Source: Desulfobulbaceae bacterium (GTDB taxonomy: Bacteria; Desulfobacterota; Desulfobulbia; Desulfobulbales; SURF-16). Taken from it: a stretch of DNA of 64,000 nt. Below the pieces are notes generated by a model. The model ran no database searches and was not told where the DNA came from. It was given only the letters and a program-made list of their open reading frames with translations. Positions 16,277-26,640 of the stretch are shown piece after piece. Position 1 is the stretch's first letter. The number at the start of each line of letters is the position of its first letter. The stretch lies in the NCBI GenBank assembly GCA_024637145.1, contig JAGXFQ010000028.1, forward strand, positions 1-64,000. Reading direction: 5' to 3'. The translations under genes were made by a program, and so were the position numbers.

Positions 16277-18361
16277 TTACTCCTCAAGACAGGCCTTGCG
16301 ACTGAGGCGGATCTTACCACGCTGATCCACGGCCAGCACCTTGACCTTGACCACATCCCCTTCCTTCAGGACATCCGTCACCTTTTCAACCCGCTCAGAA
16401 GCGAGCTCAGAGATGTGCACAAGACCATCCGTGCCGGGAAGGATCTCCACAAAGGCACCGAAATCAACAATGGTCTTGACAACGCCGTCATAGATCCGGC
16501 CAATCTCAGCCTCGGCAGTCACCGCATTAACACCGTCCATGGCCTTCTGGGCCATATCTCCGTCTGCTGCAAAGATCTTCACCTCGCCGCTATCATCGAC
16601 ATCGATCTTAACACCCAGATCGGCCTGCAGGCCGCGAATAATCTTGCCGCCAGGCCCGATGAGATCGCGGATCTTATCGGGGTTAATCCGCATAGTAATA
16701 ATCTTGGGGGCATGGGCCGGCATTTCCTGCCGAGATTCCGCAAGGGACTTGGCCATCTCCGTCAGGATATGAATACGTCCATCCTTGGCTTGGGCCAGGG
16801 CAGTGGTCATGATCTCACGGGTTACGCCCTCGATCTTGATATCCATCTGCAGGGCAGTGATGCCTTCTGCAGTACCGGTCACCTTGAAATCCATGTCGCC
16901 CAGATGATCCTCGTCACCGAGGATATCGGTGAGGACAACCACGGTATCGCCGTCCTTGATAAGACCCATGGCCACGCCGGAGACCGGCGCCTTGATGGGC
17001 ACACCGGCATCCATCAGGGCCAGGGAGCCGCCGCAGACCGAGGCCATGGACGAGGAGCCGTTGGACTCAAGGATGTCGGAGACAATGCGGATGGTATAGG
17101 GAAAATCTTCTTCAGAGGGCAACACCATTTCCAGGGCCCGGGTGGCCAGGGCGCCATGACCGATGTCACGCCGACTGGGTCCGCGCATGAAACGGGCCTC
17201 ACCCACACAGAAAGGCGGGAAATTATAGTGGAGCATGAACTTGCGAAACTCCATGCCTTCCAGGGTCTCCACGCGCTGCTCATCAGATCCGGAGCCCAAA
17301 GTGGCGGTGACCAGGGCCTGGGTCTCGCCACGGGTGAAAAGAGACGAACCATGGACCCTGGGCAGCAGTCCTACCTCAGTGGCAATATCGCGGACCTCGT
17401 TAAACTTGCGACCGCCGATGCGCTCACCCTTTTCCACGATGCGGGCGCGCATCATCTCCTTCTGCAGATCTTTCAAGAGGCCCTTGACCTCGTCTTGGCG
17501 ATTGAAGTCAGCATCTTCTTCAAACTTGGCAACCACAGCGGCCTTCAAGGCATCAAAGGCGGCAGAGCGCTCCATTTTATCGGCAGTGGTGATCACCTGC
17601 TCCATGTCCTTGGTAGCCATATCAGCCACTTTCTTCTGCAGCTCCGTATCAACCTGAGGAGCCACCACCACCATCTTGGCGACACCCACCTCGGCCTGCA
17701 TTTCTTCCTGGGCCGCAATAATTACCTGCAGGGCCTCATGGCCGGCGTAGATACCCTCAAGGACAACATCCTCGCTGAGCATATGGGCGCCGCCCTCAAC
17801 CATGACCACGGCGTTCTTGGTGCCGGCGACAATGAGATCAAGGGTGGATTCCAGTTGCTGGGTGGTGGTGGGATTAATGACATAGGCGCCATCGATCATA
17901 CCCACCCGGACCCCGGCAATGGGACCGTTGAAGGGGATGTGCGAGATGGAGAGGGCGGCGGAGGCGCCGATCATGGCCAACAGATCCGCATCGTTTTCCT
18001 TATCGGCCGAAAGGACCGTGGCGATGACCTGGGTCTCGCAGCCATAGCCGGCCGCAAAGAGAGGCCGCAAGGGCCTGTCGATAAAACGGCAGGTCAGGGT
18101 CTCTTTCTCGGTGGGACGGCCGATCTCGCGGCGGAAGAAACTACCGGGAATTTTGCCCACTGCGTAAAAACGTTCCTGATATTCAACGGTAAGGGGGAGA
18201 AAATCGATATCAGGCTTGGCCTTTTTGGCGCCCACGGCAGTTACCAGCACAACGGTTTCGCCATAGGTTACCACCACAGCGCCGCTGGCCTGTTTGGCCA
18301 TCTTGCCGGTTTCAATGGTCAAGGGACGACCGCCAACTTCAATTTCAACTTTTTTATACAT
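16277..18361 (-). CDS. pnp: Polyribonucleotide nucleotidyltransferase (PNPase)
   Basis: Phosphorolytic 3'-5' exoribonuclease of 694 residues, trimeric, and a core enzyme of RNA decay. Two RNase PH domains are seen: an N-terminal one with FFRREIGRPTEKETLTCRFIDR, and a second with RGETQALVTATLGS and GRREIGHGALA-type sequence. Then come a KH domain (IRDLIGPGGKIIRGL) and an S1 domain (GRIYDGVVKTIVDFGAFVEI). The ATG at 18361 has GGAG 6 bases ahead; the longer frame upstream is a leader. It follows rpsO, the usual order. PNPase often controls its own leader mRNA. Confidence 0.97.
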   Translation of the reverse strand: MYKKVEIEVGGRPLTIETGKMAKQASGAVVVTYGETVVLVTAVGAKKAKPDIDFLPLTVEYQERFYAVGKIPGSFFRREIGRPTEKETLTCRFIDRPLRPLFAAGYGCETQVIATVLSADKENDADLLAMIGASAALSISHIPFNGPIAGVRVGMIDGAYVINPTTTQQLESTLDLIVAGTKNAVVMVEGGAHMLSEDVVLEGIYAGHEALQVIIAAQEEMQAEVGVAKMVVVAPQVDTELQKKVADMATKDMEQVITTADKMERSAAFDALKAAVVAKFEEDADFNRQDEVKGLLKDLQKEMMRARIVEKGERIGGRKFNEVRDIATEVGLLPRVHGSSLFTRGETQALVTATLGSGSDEQRVETLEGMEFRKFMLHYNFPPFCVGEARFMRGPSRRDIGHGALATRALEMVLPSEEDFPYTIRIVSDILESNGSSSMASVCGGSLALMDAGVPIKAPVSGVAMGLIKDGDTVVVLTDILGDEDHLGDMDFKVTGTAEGITALQMDIKIEGVTREIMTTALAQAKDGRIHILTEMAKSLAESRQEMPAHAPKIITMRINPDKIRDLIGPGGKIIRGLQADLGVKIDVDDSGEVKIFAADGDMAQKAMDGVNAVTAEAEIGRIYDGVVKTIVDFGAFVEILPGTDGLVHISELASERVEKVTDVLKEGDVVKVKVLAVDQRGKIRLSRKACLEE

Positions 18362-18511
18362 GGAATCTCCTGTATTTTTTGCTACAGATCTTAAATACAC
18401 GCCACAGACCCCAGGGCGCGTCATGCGCACGCCATGAAGCGCCCTGGATTCTGTGGCACACTGTTTTGTTTTGGCCTTACAGCACCTTGTACTCTCTTTC
18501 TGTTGCTTGAT

Positions 18512-18546
18512 AAAAAAAAAGGGGCCGGTCTTTAAGGGACCGGCCC
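18512..18546 (-). terminator. Terminator between rpsO and pnp
   Basis: On the minus strand GGGCCGGTC and GACCGGCCC pair around a 7-base loop, and a run of nine T follows. It lies directly after rpsO and should make part of the transcripts stop before pnp. Confidence 0.88.
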
Positions 18547-18555
18547 AGGAACGAC

Positions 18556-18825
18556 TTATTTCCTTATGCCGAGTTGGGCAATAAGGTCACGATACTGGGT
18601 AACATCCTTCTGCATAATATACTTCAGCAGACGGCGACGCTGACCGACCAGTTTCAACAGACCGCGGCGGGAATGATGATCCTTCTTATGGGTCTTGAAA
18701 TGGTCCGTCAGATAGGTAATACGGGCAGTGAGCAGGGCAACCTGCACAGCTGGTGAACCGCTATCAGTGGGGGTTTTACCGAATTTAGCAATGATTTCCT
18801 GTTTCTGATCTGCTTCCAGGGTCAT
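18556..18825 (-). CDS. rpsO: Small ribosomal subunit protein uS15
   Basis: Primary 16S-rRNA-binding protein of the 30S subunit with the standard 89 residues. Family landmarks: [19 protein letters not shown] near residue 15, the [19 protein letters not shown] loop that contacts rRNA, and [10 protein letters not shown]. The ATG at 18825 follows GGGAGGT closely. It sits between truB and pnp, as in many proteobacteria. Confidence 0.98.
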   Translation of the reverse strand: MTLEADQKQEIIAKFGKTPTDSGSPAVQVALLTARITYLTDHFKTHKKDHHSRRGLLKLVGQRRRLLKYIMQKDVTQYRDLIAQLGIRK

Positions 18826-19019
18826 AATGACCTCCCTTATGCCGCATGAAGAGATGGAAATCACCGGGGCATGGCAGAAGGCGGGAATAAAAATAATTCC
18901 AGACCAGAAACCAGGCCGCTGGTGATTATAGCATCATCCCGCAGCTTGTTTAGATTAAGTGGTGCATGTGACATTGAGATGCCGCCGAAGAAAAAGCCGC
19001 ATCTATTTTTTTATCAGTA

Positions 19020-19763
19020 TCAGTCCTGCTCCGGCCCGGTCAGGGTGGCCAGGGCCTCCTCAACGGAGAGTATATGCCCCTTAAGGAGTTGCCCTGCCGC
19101 ATCCCTCTCTGCCAGTAAAGAGCCATCAACGGCATTGTTGACATGAAAGGGTCCTGATCTGGTGCGCCGCAGCTGCTGGAGGTAGGCCCCACAGCCAAGG
19201 CTCCTGCCGATATCCGCAGCAAGGGTTCTGATATAGGTTCCTTTACTGCAAACAACGCGGATATGCAAATATTCTTCGTTATAGTAGGTACATTCCAGCG
19301 CGGAAATGGTTATTTGCCGTGGTTCCTTTTCAACGACAATGCCCTTCCTGGCATAATAGTAGAGGGGCTTGCCCTTATGTTTCAGGGCAGAGAACCGGGG
19401 TGGCTGCTGCCATTGCAGGCCCCCAAAGGAGGCCAGACAGGCCTCTATCTCTGGCCGGTCAAGGGCCGGCACCGCCTGCTGGGCAACAATTGCACCCTGG
19501 CTATCCAGGGTATCGGTTTCCTGGCCCAGGCGGATGACGCCGACATATTCCTTATCACCGGCCATCAGCTGTGAAATAAGGCGGGTGGCAGGCCGGCTGA
19601 TGCAAATCACCAGGAGGCCTGAGGCAAAGGGATCCAGGGTCCCGGCATGGCCGACCTTTTTGATGCCCACGGCCCGGCGCACCTGCTGGACCATCCGGAA
19701 AGAGGTGGGGCCTACCGGCTTATCCACCAGTACCACGCCTGCTGTCAGGCCCAGATCACTCAT
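19020..19763 (-). CDS. truB: tRNA pseudouridine(55) synthase
   Basis: Makes pseudouridine 55 in the T loop of tRNAs. The 247-residue product has the N-terminal strand GVVLVDKPVGPTSF and the catalytic motif GHAGTLDPFASGLL with the active Asp. KGTYIRTLAADIG and LRRTRSGPF follow in the C-terminal part. It starts 7 bases after the nrnA-like gene. Its place before rpsO is the standard order of the nusA-infB operon. Confidence 0.97.
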   Translation of the reverse strand: MSDLGLTAGVVLVDKPVGPTSFRMVQQVRRAVGIKKVGHAGTLDPFASGLLVICISRPATRLISQLMAGDKEYVGVIRLGQETDTLDSQGAIVAQQAVPALDRPEIEACLASFGGLQWQQPPRFSALKHKGKPLYYYARKGIVVEKEPRQITISALECTYYNEEYLHIRVVCSKGTYIRTLAADIGRSLGCGAYLQQLRRTRSGPFHVNNAVDGSLLAERDAAGQLLKGHILSVEEALATLTGPEQD

Positions 19764-19769
19764 GACCGG

Positions 19770-20735
19770 TCATACAAGGGGAAGCAATTTGGCAAGCAGC
19801 TGCTCTTTGATTTGGGCAAGAGAGGCGTGGGTTATTTTAAAACCGGCAGCATTGCGATGGCCGCCGCCGCCAAAATCCCGGGCCACCTGGGCCACATCAA
19901 CCTCACCCTTGGCCCGCATGGAGACACCCACCAGATCATCCGCTGTTTTCTTCAAGAACACCGCCACCTTCACCGTTTTCATGGATCTGGGGAAATTAAT
20001 GAAAAGCTCGGTGTCGGCGGGCGTGGTACCCGTGCGCTGGAGCAGCTCAGGGGTCACACTGATAAAGGCGATTTTGTCACCAGCATGGAGAGAAAGCGAA
20101 CCCAAAACCTCTTGCAGAAGCTGCAGGCGATTCTTGCTGTAATTATCAAATATATGGCCGCAGATCTCGGCCGGCTTGACGCCATAATCAAGCAGATCAG
20201 CCGCCACCCGCAGGGTATGGGCGGTGGTGGATTCATACTTAAAGGAACCGGTATCGGTGAGGATGGCGGTATAGAGACAATAGGCTGTTGCCGGGCTGAT
20301 CTCAAAGTCAAGGAGGCGCAGAAGGTCATAGATCATCTCGCCTGTTGAAGAGCGGTACTGATCCACCCAGGTCACATCGGCAAAGGTCTGATGACCGGCA
20401 TGGTGGTCTATGGCAATAAAGGGTTTATGGCTAAGGAGCTGTTCAGCACCGTCACCAAGACGCCTCTTGTCGCCGCAGTCCAAGGCCACGGCGCAGTCAA
20501 AGGTAGCGTGGTCCGGCAACCTGGTATTGAGCCGCTCTGTTCCAGGCAGAAAATCGAGGATATGGGGGACCCCCTCCTCACTGTATAAATATACTTCCTT
20601 GCCCGCCGCCTCCAGAGCAAAGCCCAGGGCAAGCTGCGAACCCAGGGCGTCCCCGTCAGGGAAAACATGGGTGACAATAAGCACCCGCCCGGCTTTTTTC
20701 AGGATCTCAACGATCTCCTCAGGAGGGTGACTCAT
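19770..20735 (-). CDS. nrnA: DHH-family phosphoesterase, NrnA-like
   Basis: Nano-RNase / pAp phosphatase-type enzyme of 321 residues. The DHH domain shows VTHVFPDGDALGS (motif I), DCGD and IDHHAGH (the DHH triad), and the DHHA1 domain ends with GGGGHRNAAGF. Family members degrade 2-5-base RNAs and some also remove the 3' phosphate of pAp. The ATG at 20735 is taken; a TTG at 20756 also lies in frame. It overlaps the end of rbfA, so the two are probably co-translated. Confidence 0.9.
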   Translation of the reverse strand: MSHPPEEIVEILKKAGRVLIVTHVFPDGDALGSQLALGFALEAAGKEVYLYSEEGVPHILDFLPGTERLNTRLPDHATFDCAVALDCGDKRRLGDGAEQLLSHKPFIAIDHHAGHQTFADVTWVDQYRSSTGEMIYDLLRLLDFEISPATAYCLYTAILTDTGSFKYESTTAHTLRVAADLLDYGVKPAEICGHIFDNYSKNRLQLLQEVLGSLSLHAGDKIAFISVTPELLQRTGTTPADTELFINFPRSMKTVKVAVFLKKTADDLVGVSMRAKGEVDVAQVARDFGGGGHRNAAGFKITHASLAQIKEQLLAKLLPLV

Positions 20736-21120
20736 TCTCTTTTCTGATCTCCTCAAAAATAGCAGTTAAATGGTCGCTCTCATCCTGATTGGTATCATAT
20801 TCAAAGATGAGCTCCGGTACAGCGCGCAATTTTATTTCCTTGGCCAGATGAGAGCGGATATAACCGCGGGCTGAGGTCAAGCCGGCCTTGGCCTCCTCCG
20901 CCTTTTCCGGTGGACAGGAAAAGAAGATCCGGGCCGTGCGCAGGTCATCTGTGACCCGGGCCCTGACCACGGTAATATTCTGGACGCGGGGATCCTTAAC
21001 ACCAAAGAGGAGCAGGGAGGCGACCACATTGCGAATCATATCCGCAACCCGGGCCGGCCGTCTCTTCGGAGTGGCTGCCAGTTCCTTGGGCAGGGTATAA
21101 CGGGATTTCTTGGTGGCCAT
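20719..21120 (-). CDS. rbfA: Ribosome-binding factor A
   Basis: Small KH-fold protein of 133 residues needed for late 30S maturation. It has the RbfA pattern RPARVADMIRNVVASLLL, DPRVQNITVVRARVTDDLRTARIF, then ELIFEYDTNQDESDHL. It follows infB in the superoperon and overlaps the nrnA-like gene at its 3' end. Confidence 0.96.
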   Translation of the reverse strand: MATKKSRYTLPKELAATPKRRPARVADMIRNVVASLLLFGVKDPRVQNITVVRARVTDDLRTARIFFSCPPEKAEEAKAGLTSARGYIRSHLAKEIKLRAVPELIFEYDTNQDESDHLTAIFEEIRKENESPS

Positions 21121-21229
21121 ATGTACAATCTGTTCTTTCTATTTATCTTTTACCAGCAAAAGAAGAAAGCACACCAAGAAAGATCCTGGGGCGCTTTGTT
21201 CTTTCGTGCCGCTCTCACCGGGATGCCAA

Positions 21230-23935
21230 CTACAGGGTACGGGCCACCTCATTCATGATAAAGGCCTCGATGATATCGCCCAGCTTGTAGTCATTAAATT
21301 TCTCAAGGCGAACACCGCACTCGTAGCCGTTCTGCACCTCTTTCACGTCATCCTTCACCCGCCGCAAGGAGGCAACCTGGCCGGTGTAGACCACGATCCC
21401 GTCGCGGATCACGCGGACGCCGGCATGCCGTTCTATCCGACCGGCAATCACCATGCAGCCGGCAATATTGCCAATCTTGGGTGCACTGAAAACCTCCCGC
21501 ACCTCAGCAGAACCGATAATCTCTTCCTCATAGGCCGGTTCGAGCATACCAACCATGGCAGACTCAATATCCTCCAGGGCATGGTAAATGACATCATAGG
21601 TCCGCAGATCCACGGCTTCCTTCTTGGCCAGTTCAGCAACCTGTGTGGAAGGCCGGACATTAAAGCCGATAATCAGGGCCTCGGAGGCTGCGGCCAGCAG
21701 CACATCACTCATGGTGATGGTGCCGGTTCCGGAGTGGAGGATCTTCACCTTAATCTCATCGGTGCCCAGTTTTTCAACCGCCTTGGCAAAGGCCTCAAGG
21801 GTACCTTGCACATCGGAGCGGAGAAGAAGACGGATTTCCTTCATCTCCCCCTCCTGCAGTTTCGCAAAGAGGTTATCAAGAGAAACCTTGGTGACGCTGG
21901 CCAGGTCAATCTCCCGCTTGCGCATCTGCCGTTGCTGAGCAACATTCTTGGCCATCTTCTCGTCCGTGACCACAACAAACTCATCGCCAGCCATGGGCAC
22001 GCCGGCAAGGCCACCTACCTCAACAGGGGTGGCGGGTCCCGCCTCGGTAATGGGCTTGCCCTTGTCGTCGCGCATGGAACGAACCTTGCCATGGAAATCG
22101 CCGGCCACAAAGAATTCGCCAATGCGCAGGGTGCCCTGCTGGACAAGAACGGTGGCCAGGGGGCCGCGGCCCTTGTGAAGCTGAGCCTCAATAACATGAC
22201 CCATGGCGTTACGATTGGGATCGGCCTTCAGCTCCAAGACTTCGGTCTGCAGAAGAATGCTCTCAACCAGCTCTTCAATACCTTCTCCGGACTTAGCAGA
22301 GGTCTGGCAGAAGATGGTTGAACCACCCCACTCTTCGGGAATCAGATCATATTCAGAGAGTTCACTCATGACCCGCATGACATCGGCATTTTCTCTATCA
22401 ATCTTATTCACGGCCACCAGGATGGGAACCCCGGCCGCCTTGGCATGATTAATGGCCTCCCTGGTCTGTCCCATGACACCATCATCAGCGGCAACCACCA
22501 GGACAACGATATCCGTGACCTGGGCCCCACGGGATCGCATTTCCGTAAAGGCGGCATGGCCGGGGGTATCCAGGAAGACAAGGTCTCCTTGGGGAGAGCG
22601 GACATAATGGGCACCGATATGCTGGGTAATACCCCCTGCCTCTCCAGCCGCCACATCGGTCTTGCGGATGGCATCAAGGATGGAAGTCTTACCATGATCA
22701 ACATGACCCATAACCGTGACCACAGGGGCCCGGGGAAGTTCCTCCCCACCGCCCTGTTCCACCTGGAGATCAAGGACAGACTGCTCATCCGTCATTTTTT
22801 TCTCTACTTCATAGCCGAACTCGTTGGCTATCAGGTTGGCAGTATCAAAATCAATGGCCTGATTAACGGTGGCCATGACGCCCAGGGCCATGAGCTGACC
22901 AATAAGCTCGCGGGATTTGACTCCCAGCTTATGGGCCAGATCACCAACAGAAATGGCTTCCAGCATGGAGATTTTTTTCTTGCTGGCCTTCATCTCAATG
23001 GTGGAGGACTCAACCTCGCGACGTTTACCCTTTCTGGAGCCACGAGGACCACGCCCCACCCTGACCTTGGTGGAGAGCCGCCCGGCATAGGCTCCCAGCT
23101 CCGAGGCATCAACAACACCCTGCCCCTTGCCACGAAGGCCGGCACCCTTGCGGACGCGGTCCGCATCGGTGGTGAATTTTACAAGACGTTTACCCTTCTT
23201 GCCCTTCTTGCCTTGATCGCCAGCCGCCTCTTGGGCGGGCTGGGGGGGCTGACCACCGACTCCAGGTTTGGGCCGTGCCCTTTCCACGGGTTTCTTAGGG
23301 CGCCGGGCAGGCACATCCTGCTGAACGGGGAGAACTGCCTGACCAACGATTTTTGCATAGCCATTGTTTTGAGGCCGGGCAACTTCCTTCTTTACCTCGG
23401 CATCCTGAACATCCTCAGCCGGGGTCACCACCTGGGCACCCTCTGCCTCTGTTTCAAGAGGCAAAGCAGGAGATCCCGCCTCGGACGCTTTTTCTTCAGC
23501 CTCTGCCGGCTCCTGGGCAGCCTCGGCAGCTTCAGCTTCCTCAGCCAAGGTCTCAGGCGTCTCGGTAATTGCCGGCTCTACCACCTCGGTGGACTCAAAG
23601 GAGATGGGCTCAAAGGCCTCTCCTTCCGCAGCAGGGATCTCCTCGGGAGCAGCAGCCAGGCCTTCTTCCTCCGGCAACTCCTCGGCAACAGGTGCCTCAG
23701 GAACCACCTTGGACCGTCTTCTGATAATAGTCGTGTGGCCCTTACTTTGGATACGGGTCTCTTCGACATCAACTTTAACAAAACCGAGTTTTCTGCGTAT
23801 GTCATCGGCAGTGTCGTCATCAAGAGTCGAATTATAGGCCTTGACGCTGTAGCCCATTTCAATGAGTTTGGCAGTCAAATCCTTGCTGTCCATACCAGCT
23901 TCTTTTGCCAACTCGTAAACTCTGATTTTTCTCAT
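21230..23935 (-). CDS. infB: Translation initiation factor IF-2
   Basis: GTPase of 901 residues that places initiator tRNA on the ribosome. The N-terminus has the IF2_N domain ([17 protein letters not shown]), then a long Ala/Glu/Pro-rich linker of about 250 residues, a second IF2_N piece ([18 protein letters not shown]), the G domain ([21 protein letters not shown]) and domains II-IV. The acidic linker before a basic stretch is more skewed than average but within family variation. GGAG lies upstream of the ATG. The next gene upstream is ylxR, only 3 bases away. Confidence 0.98.
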   Translation of the reverse strand: MRKIRVYELAKEAGMDSKDLTAKLIEMGYSVKAYNSTLDDDTADDIRRKLGFVKVDVEETRIQSKGHTTIIRRRSKVVPEAPVAEELPEEEGLAAAPEEIPAAEGEAFEPISFESTEVVEPAITETPETLAEEAEAAEAAQEPAEAEEKASEAGSPALPLETEAEGAQVVTPAEDVQDAEVKKEVARPQNNGYAKIVGQAVLPVQQDVPARRPKKPVERARPKPGVGGQPPQPAQEAAGDQGKKGKKGKRLVKFTTDADRVRKGAGLRGKGQGVVDASELGAYAGRLSTKVRVGRGPRGSRKGKRREVESSTIEMKASKKKISMLEAISVGDLAHKLGVKSRELIGQLMALGVMATVNQAIDFDTANLIANEFGYEVEKKMTDEQSVLDLQVEQGGGEELPRAPVVTVMGHVDHGKTSILDAIRKTDVAAGEAGGITQHIGAHYVRSPQGDLVFLDTPGHAAFTEMRSRGAQVTDIVVLVVAADDGVMGQTREAINHAKAAGVPILVAVNKIDRENADVMRVMSELSEYDLIPEEWGGSTIFCQTSAKSGEGIEELVESILLQTEVLELKADPNRNAMGHVIEAQLHKGRGPLATVLVQQGTLRIGEFFVAGDFHGKVRSMRDDKGKPITEAGPATPVEVGGLAGVPMAGDEFVVVTDEKMAKNVAQQRQMRKREIDLASVTKVSLDNLFAKLQEGEMKEIRLLLRSDVQGTLEAFAKAVEKLGTDEIKVKILHSGTGTITMSDVLLAAASEALIIGFNVRPSTQVAELAKKEAVDLRTYDVIYHALEDIESAMVGMLEPAYEEEIIGSAEVREVFSAPKIGNIAGCMVIAGRIERHAGVRVIRDGIVVYTGQVASLRRVKDDVKEVQNGYECGVRLEKFNDYKLGDIIEAFIMNEVARTL

Positions 23936-23938
23936 TAC

Positions 23939-24208
23939 TCAACTCCTGATCTTGCCCTTCAAATGAATATGCAAGGCCTTGGCATCACATCGTAATGCCC
24001 TGGCTAATTTTTTTATATTTTTGTCAATCTGTACAGAATCATGTCCTGTGCAGACATAGGCCCCGCGCCCCTTGCTTTCGGTGCCACCCACATGGTCTGG
24101 AGGGGTAAACCGATGCAGCTCTCTTTTTGGCATCTTGTGCCGGCAAATCACACACGTTCTGATCGGTCCGGACGGAAATTTCACCTTAGTGGCCGGTTTC
24201 CTGATCAT
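23939..24208 (-). CDS. ylxR: YlxR-family RNA-binding protein
   Basis: Small basic protein of 89 residues in the YlxR (DUF448) family. The signature GPIRTCVICRHKMPKRELHRF is present, and GRGAYVC follows in the middle. Members bind RNA, and one has been linked to RNase P regulation. It lies between nusA and infB, the usual place, and its start overlaps the end of nusA by about 23 bases. Confidence 0.9.
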   Translation of the reverse strand: MIRKPATKVKFPSGPIRTCVICRHKMPKRELHRFTPPDHVGGTESKGRGAYVCTGHDSVQIDKNIKKLARALRCDAKALHIHLKGKIRS

Positions 24209-25676
24209 CACCCTGCTCTTCGCTGCCAGCTGTTACTGCCTCGGCATCTGGATTGGCATCTGCCGGCGCCTCGGATTGGGCCGCAACGGGCTTTTCCTCT
24301 TCCGGCTCCACAACCCCTTCACCTGCTTGCTCCGTCACCACACCGGGCTCCTCAGCAAGCGCTGGGGCCTCCTCCGCTAACGAGTCCGCCTCATCGGCTT
24401 CATCCGCTTCATCCGCTTCATTGGCAATTTCAGCCAGTCCCGAGATATCAACTTCAGCCGCCGCTGCAATGAACGCCCCGGCCTGCTCAACATCACATTT
24501 CAGCACCGTGGCAACGGTTTCCGGCTCTGCCTTGATAAGTTCCACAATATGATCTATGCCGTAATCGAAAAGCATCTCAGCATATTTATCACTCAGCCCC
24601 GGCACCATCATCAAGGTCTGGAAACCAACTGCGGCCATTTTAGCATAGCGAGATTCGCTCTTCACATCAATTTTCCAGCCCAGCAGCAGGGAGGCAAGAC
24701 GCACATTCTGCCCCCCTCGGCCGATGGCCAGGGAAAGCTGATCATCAGGCACGATAACCGTCAGGGCCTTCCGATCCTCATCCACCAGGACCATGGATAC
24801 CTGGGCCGGCGACAGGGCATTGGAGACAAACTTGGCAGGATCAGGACTCCAGGGCACGATGTCGATCTTCTCCCCCTGCAATTCCTGCACAACATTCTGA
24901 ACCCGAGACCCCTTCATGCCCACACAAGCACCCACAGGATCAACATCGGTCTCAGAAGAGACCACCGCGATCTTGGCCCGCATGCCTGGTTCCCGGACGG
25001 CATGGATAATCTTGACGATACCCTCGCTGATCTCCGGCACCTCGACGGTAAAGAGTTTGACAAGAAACTGATCGTTGGTCCTGGAGAGAATGAGCTGATA
25101 ATCACGGGCAGACTCCCGGACCTCGATCAATAAGGCCCGAACTCTGTCCCCCTGGCGATAGGATCTTCTGGGCATCATTTCGCTCTTGGGCAGTACCGCA
25201 TCGGTGCGGCCGAGATTGACAATCATATTGCCCCGCTCAAAACGCTGCACAATACCGTTGATGATATCGCCTTCCCGGTTTTTGTACATCTCATAGATGA
25301 CATCCCGTTCAGCATCACGCATCTTCTGAATAATGACCTGTTTGGCGGACTGGGCGGCAATACGGCCGAGATCACCCACATCATCCATCTTTGAGCCAAG
25401 CTCATCTCCCAGTTCAACTTCAGGGTCAAGACTCACCGCCTCCGCAACGGAGACCTCGGTCTGCTCGTCCAGAACCTTCTCCACCACGGTACGAAACTGA
25501 AAGAGTTCAACCTCACCCAGCTCCTCGTTAAAGCGGACATCGAGATCCCGACGAGAACCAAACTTCTTATGGGCTGCAGAAAGCACCGCTGCCTCAAGGG
25601 CCTCAACAAGGATAGAACGATCAAAGCCTTTATCGCGGCTGATTTGGTCAATTATTCTTTTAAGCTCAGTACTCAT
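24186..25676 (-). CDS. nusA: Transcription termination/antitermination factor NusA
   Basis: RNA-polymerase-binding factor of 496 residues. The order is an N-terminal polymerase-binding domain (MSTELKRIIDQISRDKG), an S1 domain (GDIINGIVQRFERGNMIVNLG), two KH domains (VGACVGMKGSRVQNVVQEL; LAIGRGGQNVRLAS) and one helix-hairpin-helix-like C-terminal unit. After that comes an acidic tail of about 80 residues that includes a tandem EAD repeat. The ATG at 25676 has GGAG upstream. It follows rimP with a 50-base gap. Confidence 0.97.
   Translation of the reverse strand: MSTELKRIIDQISRDKGFDRSILVEALEAAVLSAAHKKFGSRRDLDVRFNEELGEVELFQFRTVVEKVLDEQTEVSVAEAVSLDPEVELGDELGSKMDDVGDLGRIAAQSAKQVIIQKMRDAERDVIYEMYKNREGDIINGIVQRFERGNMIVNLGRTDAVLPKSEMMPRRSYRQGDRVRALLIEVRESARDYQLILSRTNDQFLVKLFTVEVPEISEGIVKIIHAVREPGMRAKIAVVSSETDVDPVGACVGMKGSRVQNVVQELQGEKIDIVPWSPDPAKFVSNALSPAQVSMVLVDEDRKALTVIVPDDQLSLAIGRGGQNVRLASLLLGWKIDVKSESRYAKMAAVGFQTLMMVPGLSDKYAEMLFDYGIDHIVELIKAEPETVATVLKCDVEQAGAFIAAAAEVDISGLAEIANEADEADEADEADSLAEEAPALAEEPGVVTEQAGEGVVEPEEEKPVAAQSEAPADANPDAEAVTAGSEEQGDDQETGH
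24388..24423 (-). repeat. Tandem 9-bp repeats in the nusA tail
   Basis: Four copies of a 9-base unit (GCTTCATCC on the plus strand, the first and last imperfect) encode the repeated Glu-Ala-Asp tripeptide in the acidic tail of NusA. Copy number can vary in frame between strains. Confidence 0.85.
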
Positions 25677-25725
25677 CAGATTTCTCCAGGTGGAGGAAGA
25701 TATATAGTAAATTAGTTGGCGAGAC

Positions 25726-26184
25726 CTAAAACTCGATGAGCAGTTTGGCCTTTTTAACCTTATCACAGGGAAAGGTCAGGCTTTCGTCACCGCTTTTCAA
25801 GGTAATCAGATCACCGTGAACTTTTTCAATAATGCCCTGACCAATGAAAAGATCGTCGGGCCGGGCAAAGGTTATCTTTATTTTTTTACCAAGATTTCTC
25901 TCAAAATCACGGGGAGTGACAAGGGGCCTATCCAGGCCGGGAGAAGAGACCTCAAGATGATATTTATGAGGAATAATATCCTCAACATCAAGCAGGTGTG
26001 CACTCTCCCGGCTGACCCGGGCGCAATCATCAACAGAAATACCCTCTGGCCTGTGGATGATAATGCGCAATACCCAGCCAGACTCTTCCTGACGGTATTG
26101 AACCTCAACAAGTTCCAGACCATGGTCCGCAGTTATGGGCTTAATAATCTCATAAAGCCTGTCCAGGAGCATGCTCTGGGCCAT
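25726..26184 (-). CDS. rimP: Ribosome maturation factor RimP
   Basis: Protein of 152 residues needed for 30S assembly. The N-terminal domain has ADHGLELVEVQYRQEESGWVLRI-type sequence and the conserved ISVDDCARVSR. The middle has YHLEVSSPGLDRPL, the best family signature, then an SH3-like C-terminal domain. The ATG at 26184 follows GGTGGGG. It is the first gene of the rimP-nusA-infB superoperon and lies 168 bases downstream of tRNA-Gly, so it may share a transcript with it. Confidence 0.96.
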   Translation of the reverse strand: MAQSMLLDRLYEIIKPITADHGLELVEVQYRQEESGWVLRIIIHRPEGISVDDCARVSRESAHLLDVEDIIPHKYHLEVSSPGLDRPLVTPRDFERNLGKKIKITFARPDDLFIGQGIIEKVHGDLITLKSGDESLTFPCDKVKKAKLLIEF

Positions 26185-26351
26185 TTCCCCACCTTGACTG
26201 AAGAAGGCCAGCCTCAAGAAAGAACGATGGCTTGGCCTCTCCTGTTGATACAATAAAAAAAGCGGGCAGAGCCCACTTTGCATAAACAGCTTAACGAATG
26301 CTTCTTTTGTCAAAAAGACAAAAGAAAAGCCGTACAAGGACGGCGAGAGGT

Positions 26352-26427
26352 TGGAGCGGACAACGGGGATCGAACCCGCGACACCAAGCTTGGGAAGCTT
26401 GTACTCTACCAACTGAGCTATGTCCGC
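26352..26427 (-). tRNA. tRNA-Gly (anticodon CCC)
   Basis: Cloverleaf of 76 bases with encoded CCA. The acceptor stem is GCGGACA with TGTCCGC, the anticodon stem CAAGC with GCTTG encloses the loop TTCCCAA, and the T arm has GGTTCGATCC. Position 34-36 reads CCC. It lies just upstream of rimP. Confidence 0.95.
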
Positions 26428-26578
26428 TCAATCACTGCAAACAGAGGGGGTCAATGTCGCAAACCTCTTCGACCTGACAGCAAAGAGCCTGACAGTTAAG
26501 ATTAACTTTTTAAACAAATATTTTTTATTTGTCAAGCTCTCAATCTTTGAGCCACCAGCACAAGCCCCCAGGAGGAAT

Positions 26579-26618
26579 AAAAAAAGGCTGCGGATAGAAC
26601 AACCCGCAGCCTTTTTTT
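26579..26618 (-). terminator. Terminator of the nuo operon
   Basis: A perfect 15-base inverted repeat (26579-26593 with 26604-26618), a 10-base loop and A/T tails on both sides, so it could stop transcription from either direction. It lies right after nuoN. Confidence 0.92.
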
Positions 26619-26640
26619 CAACGCTTGCTGTGCTCTTATC

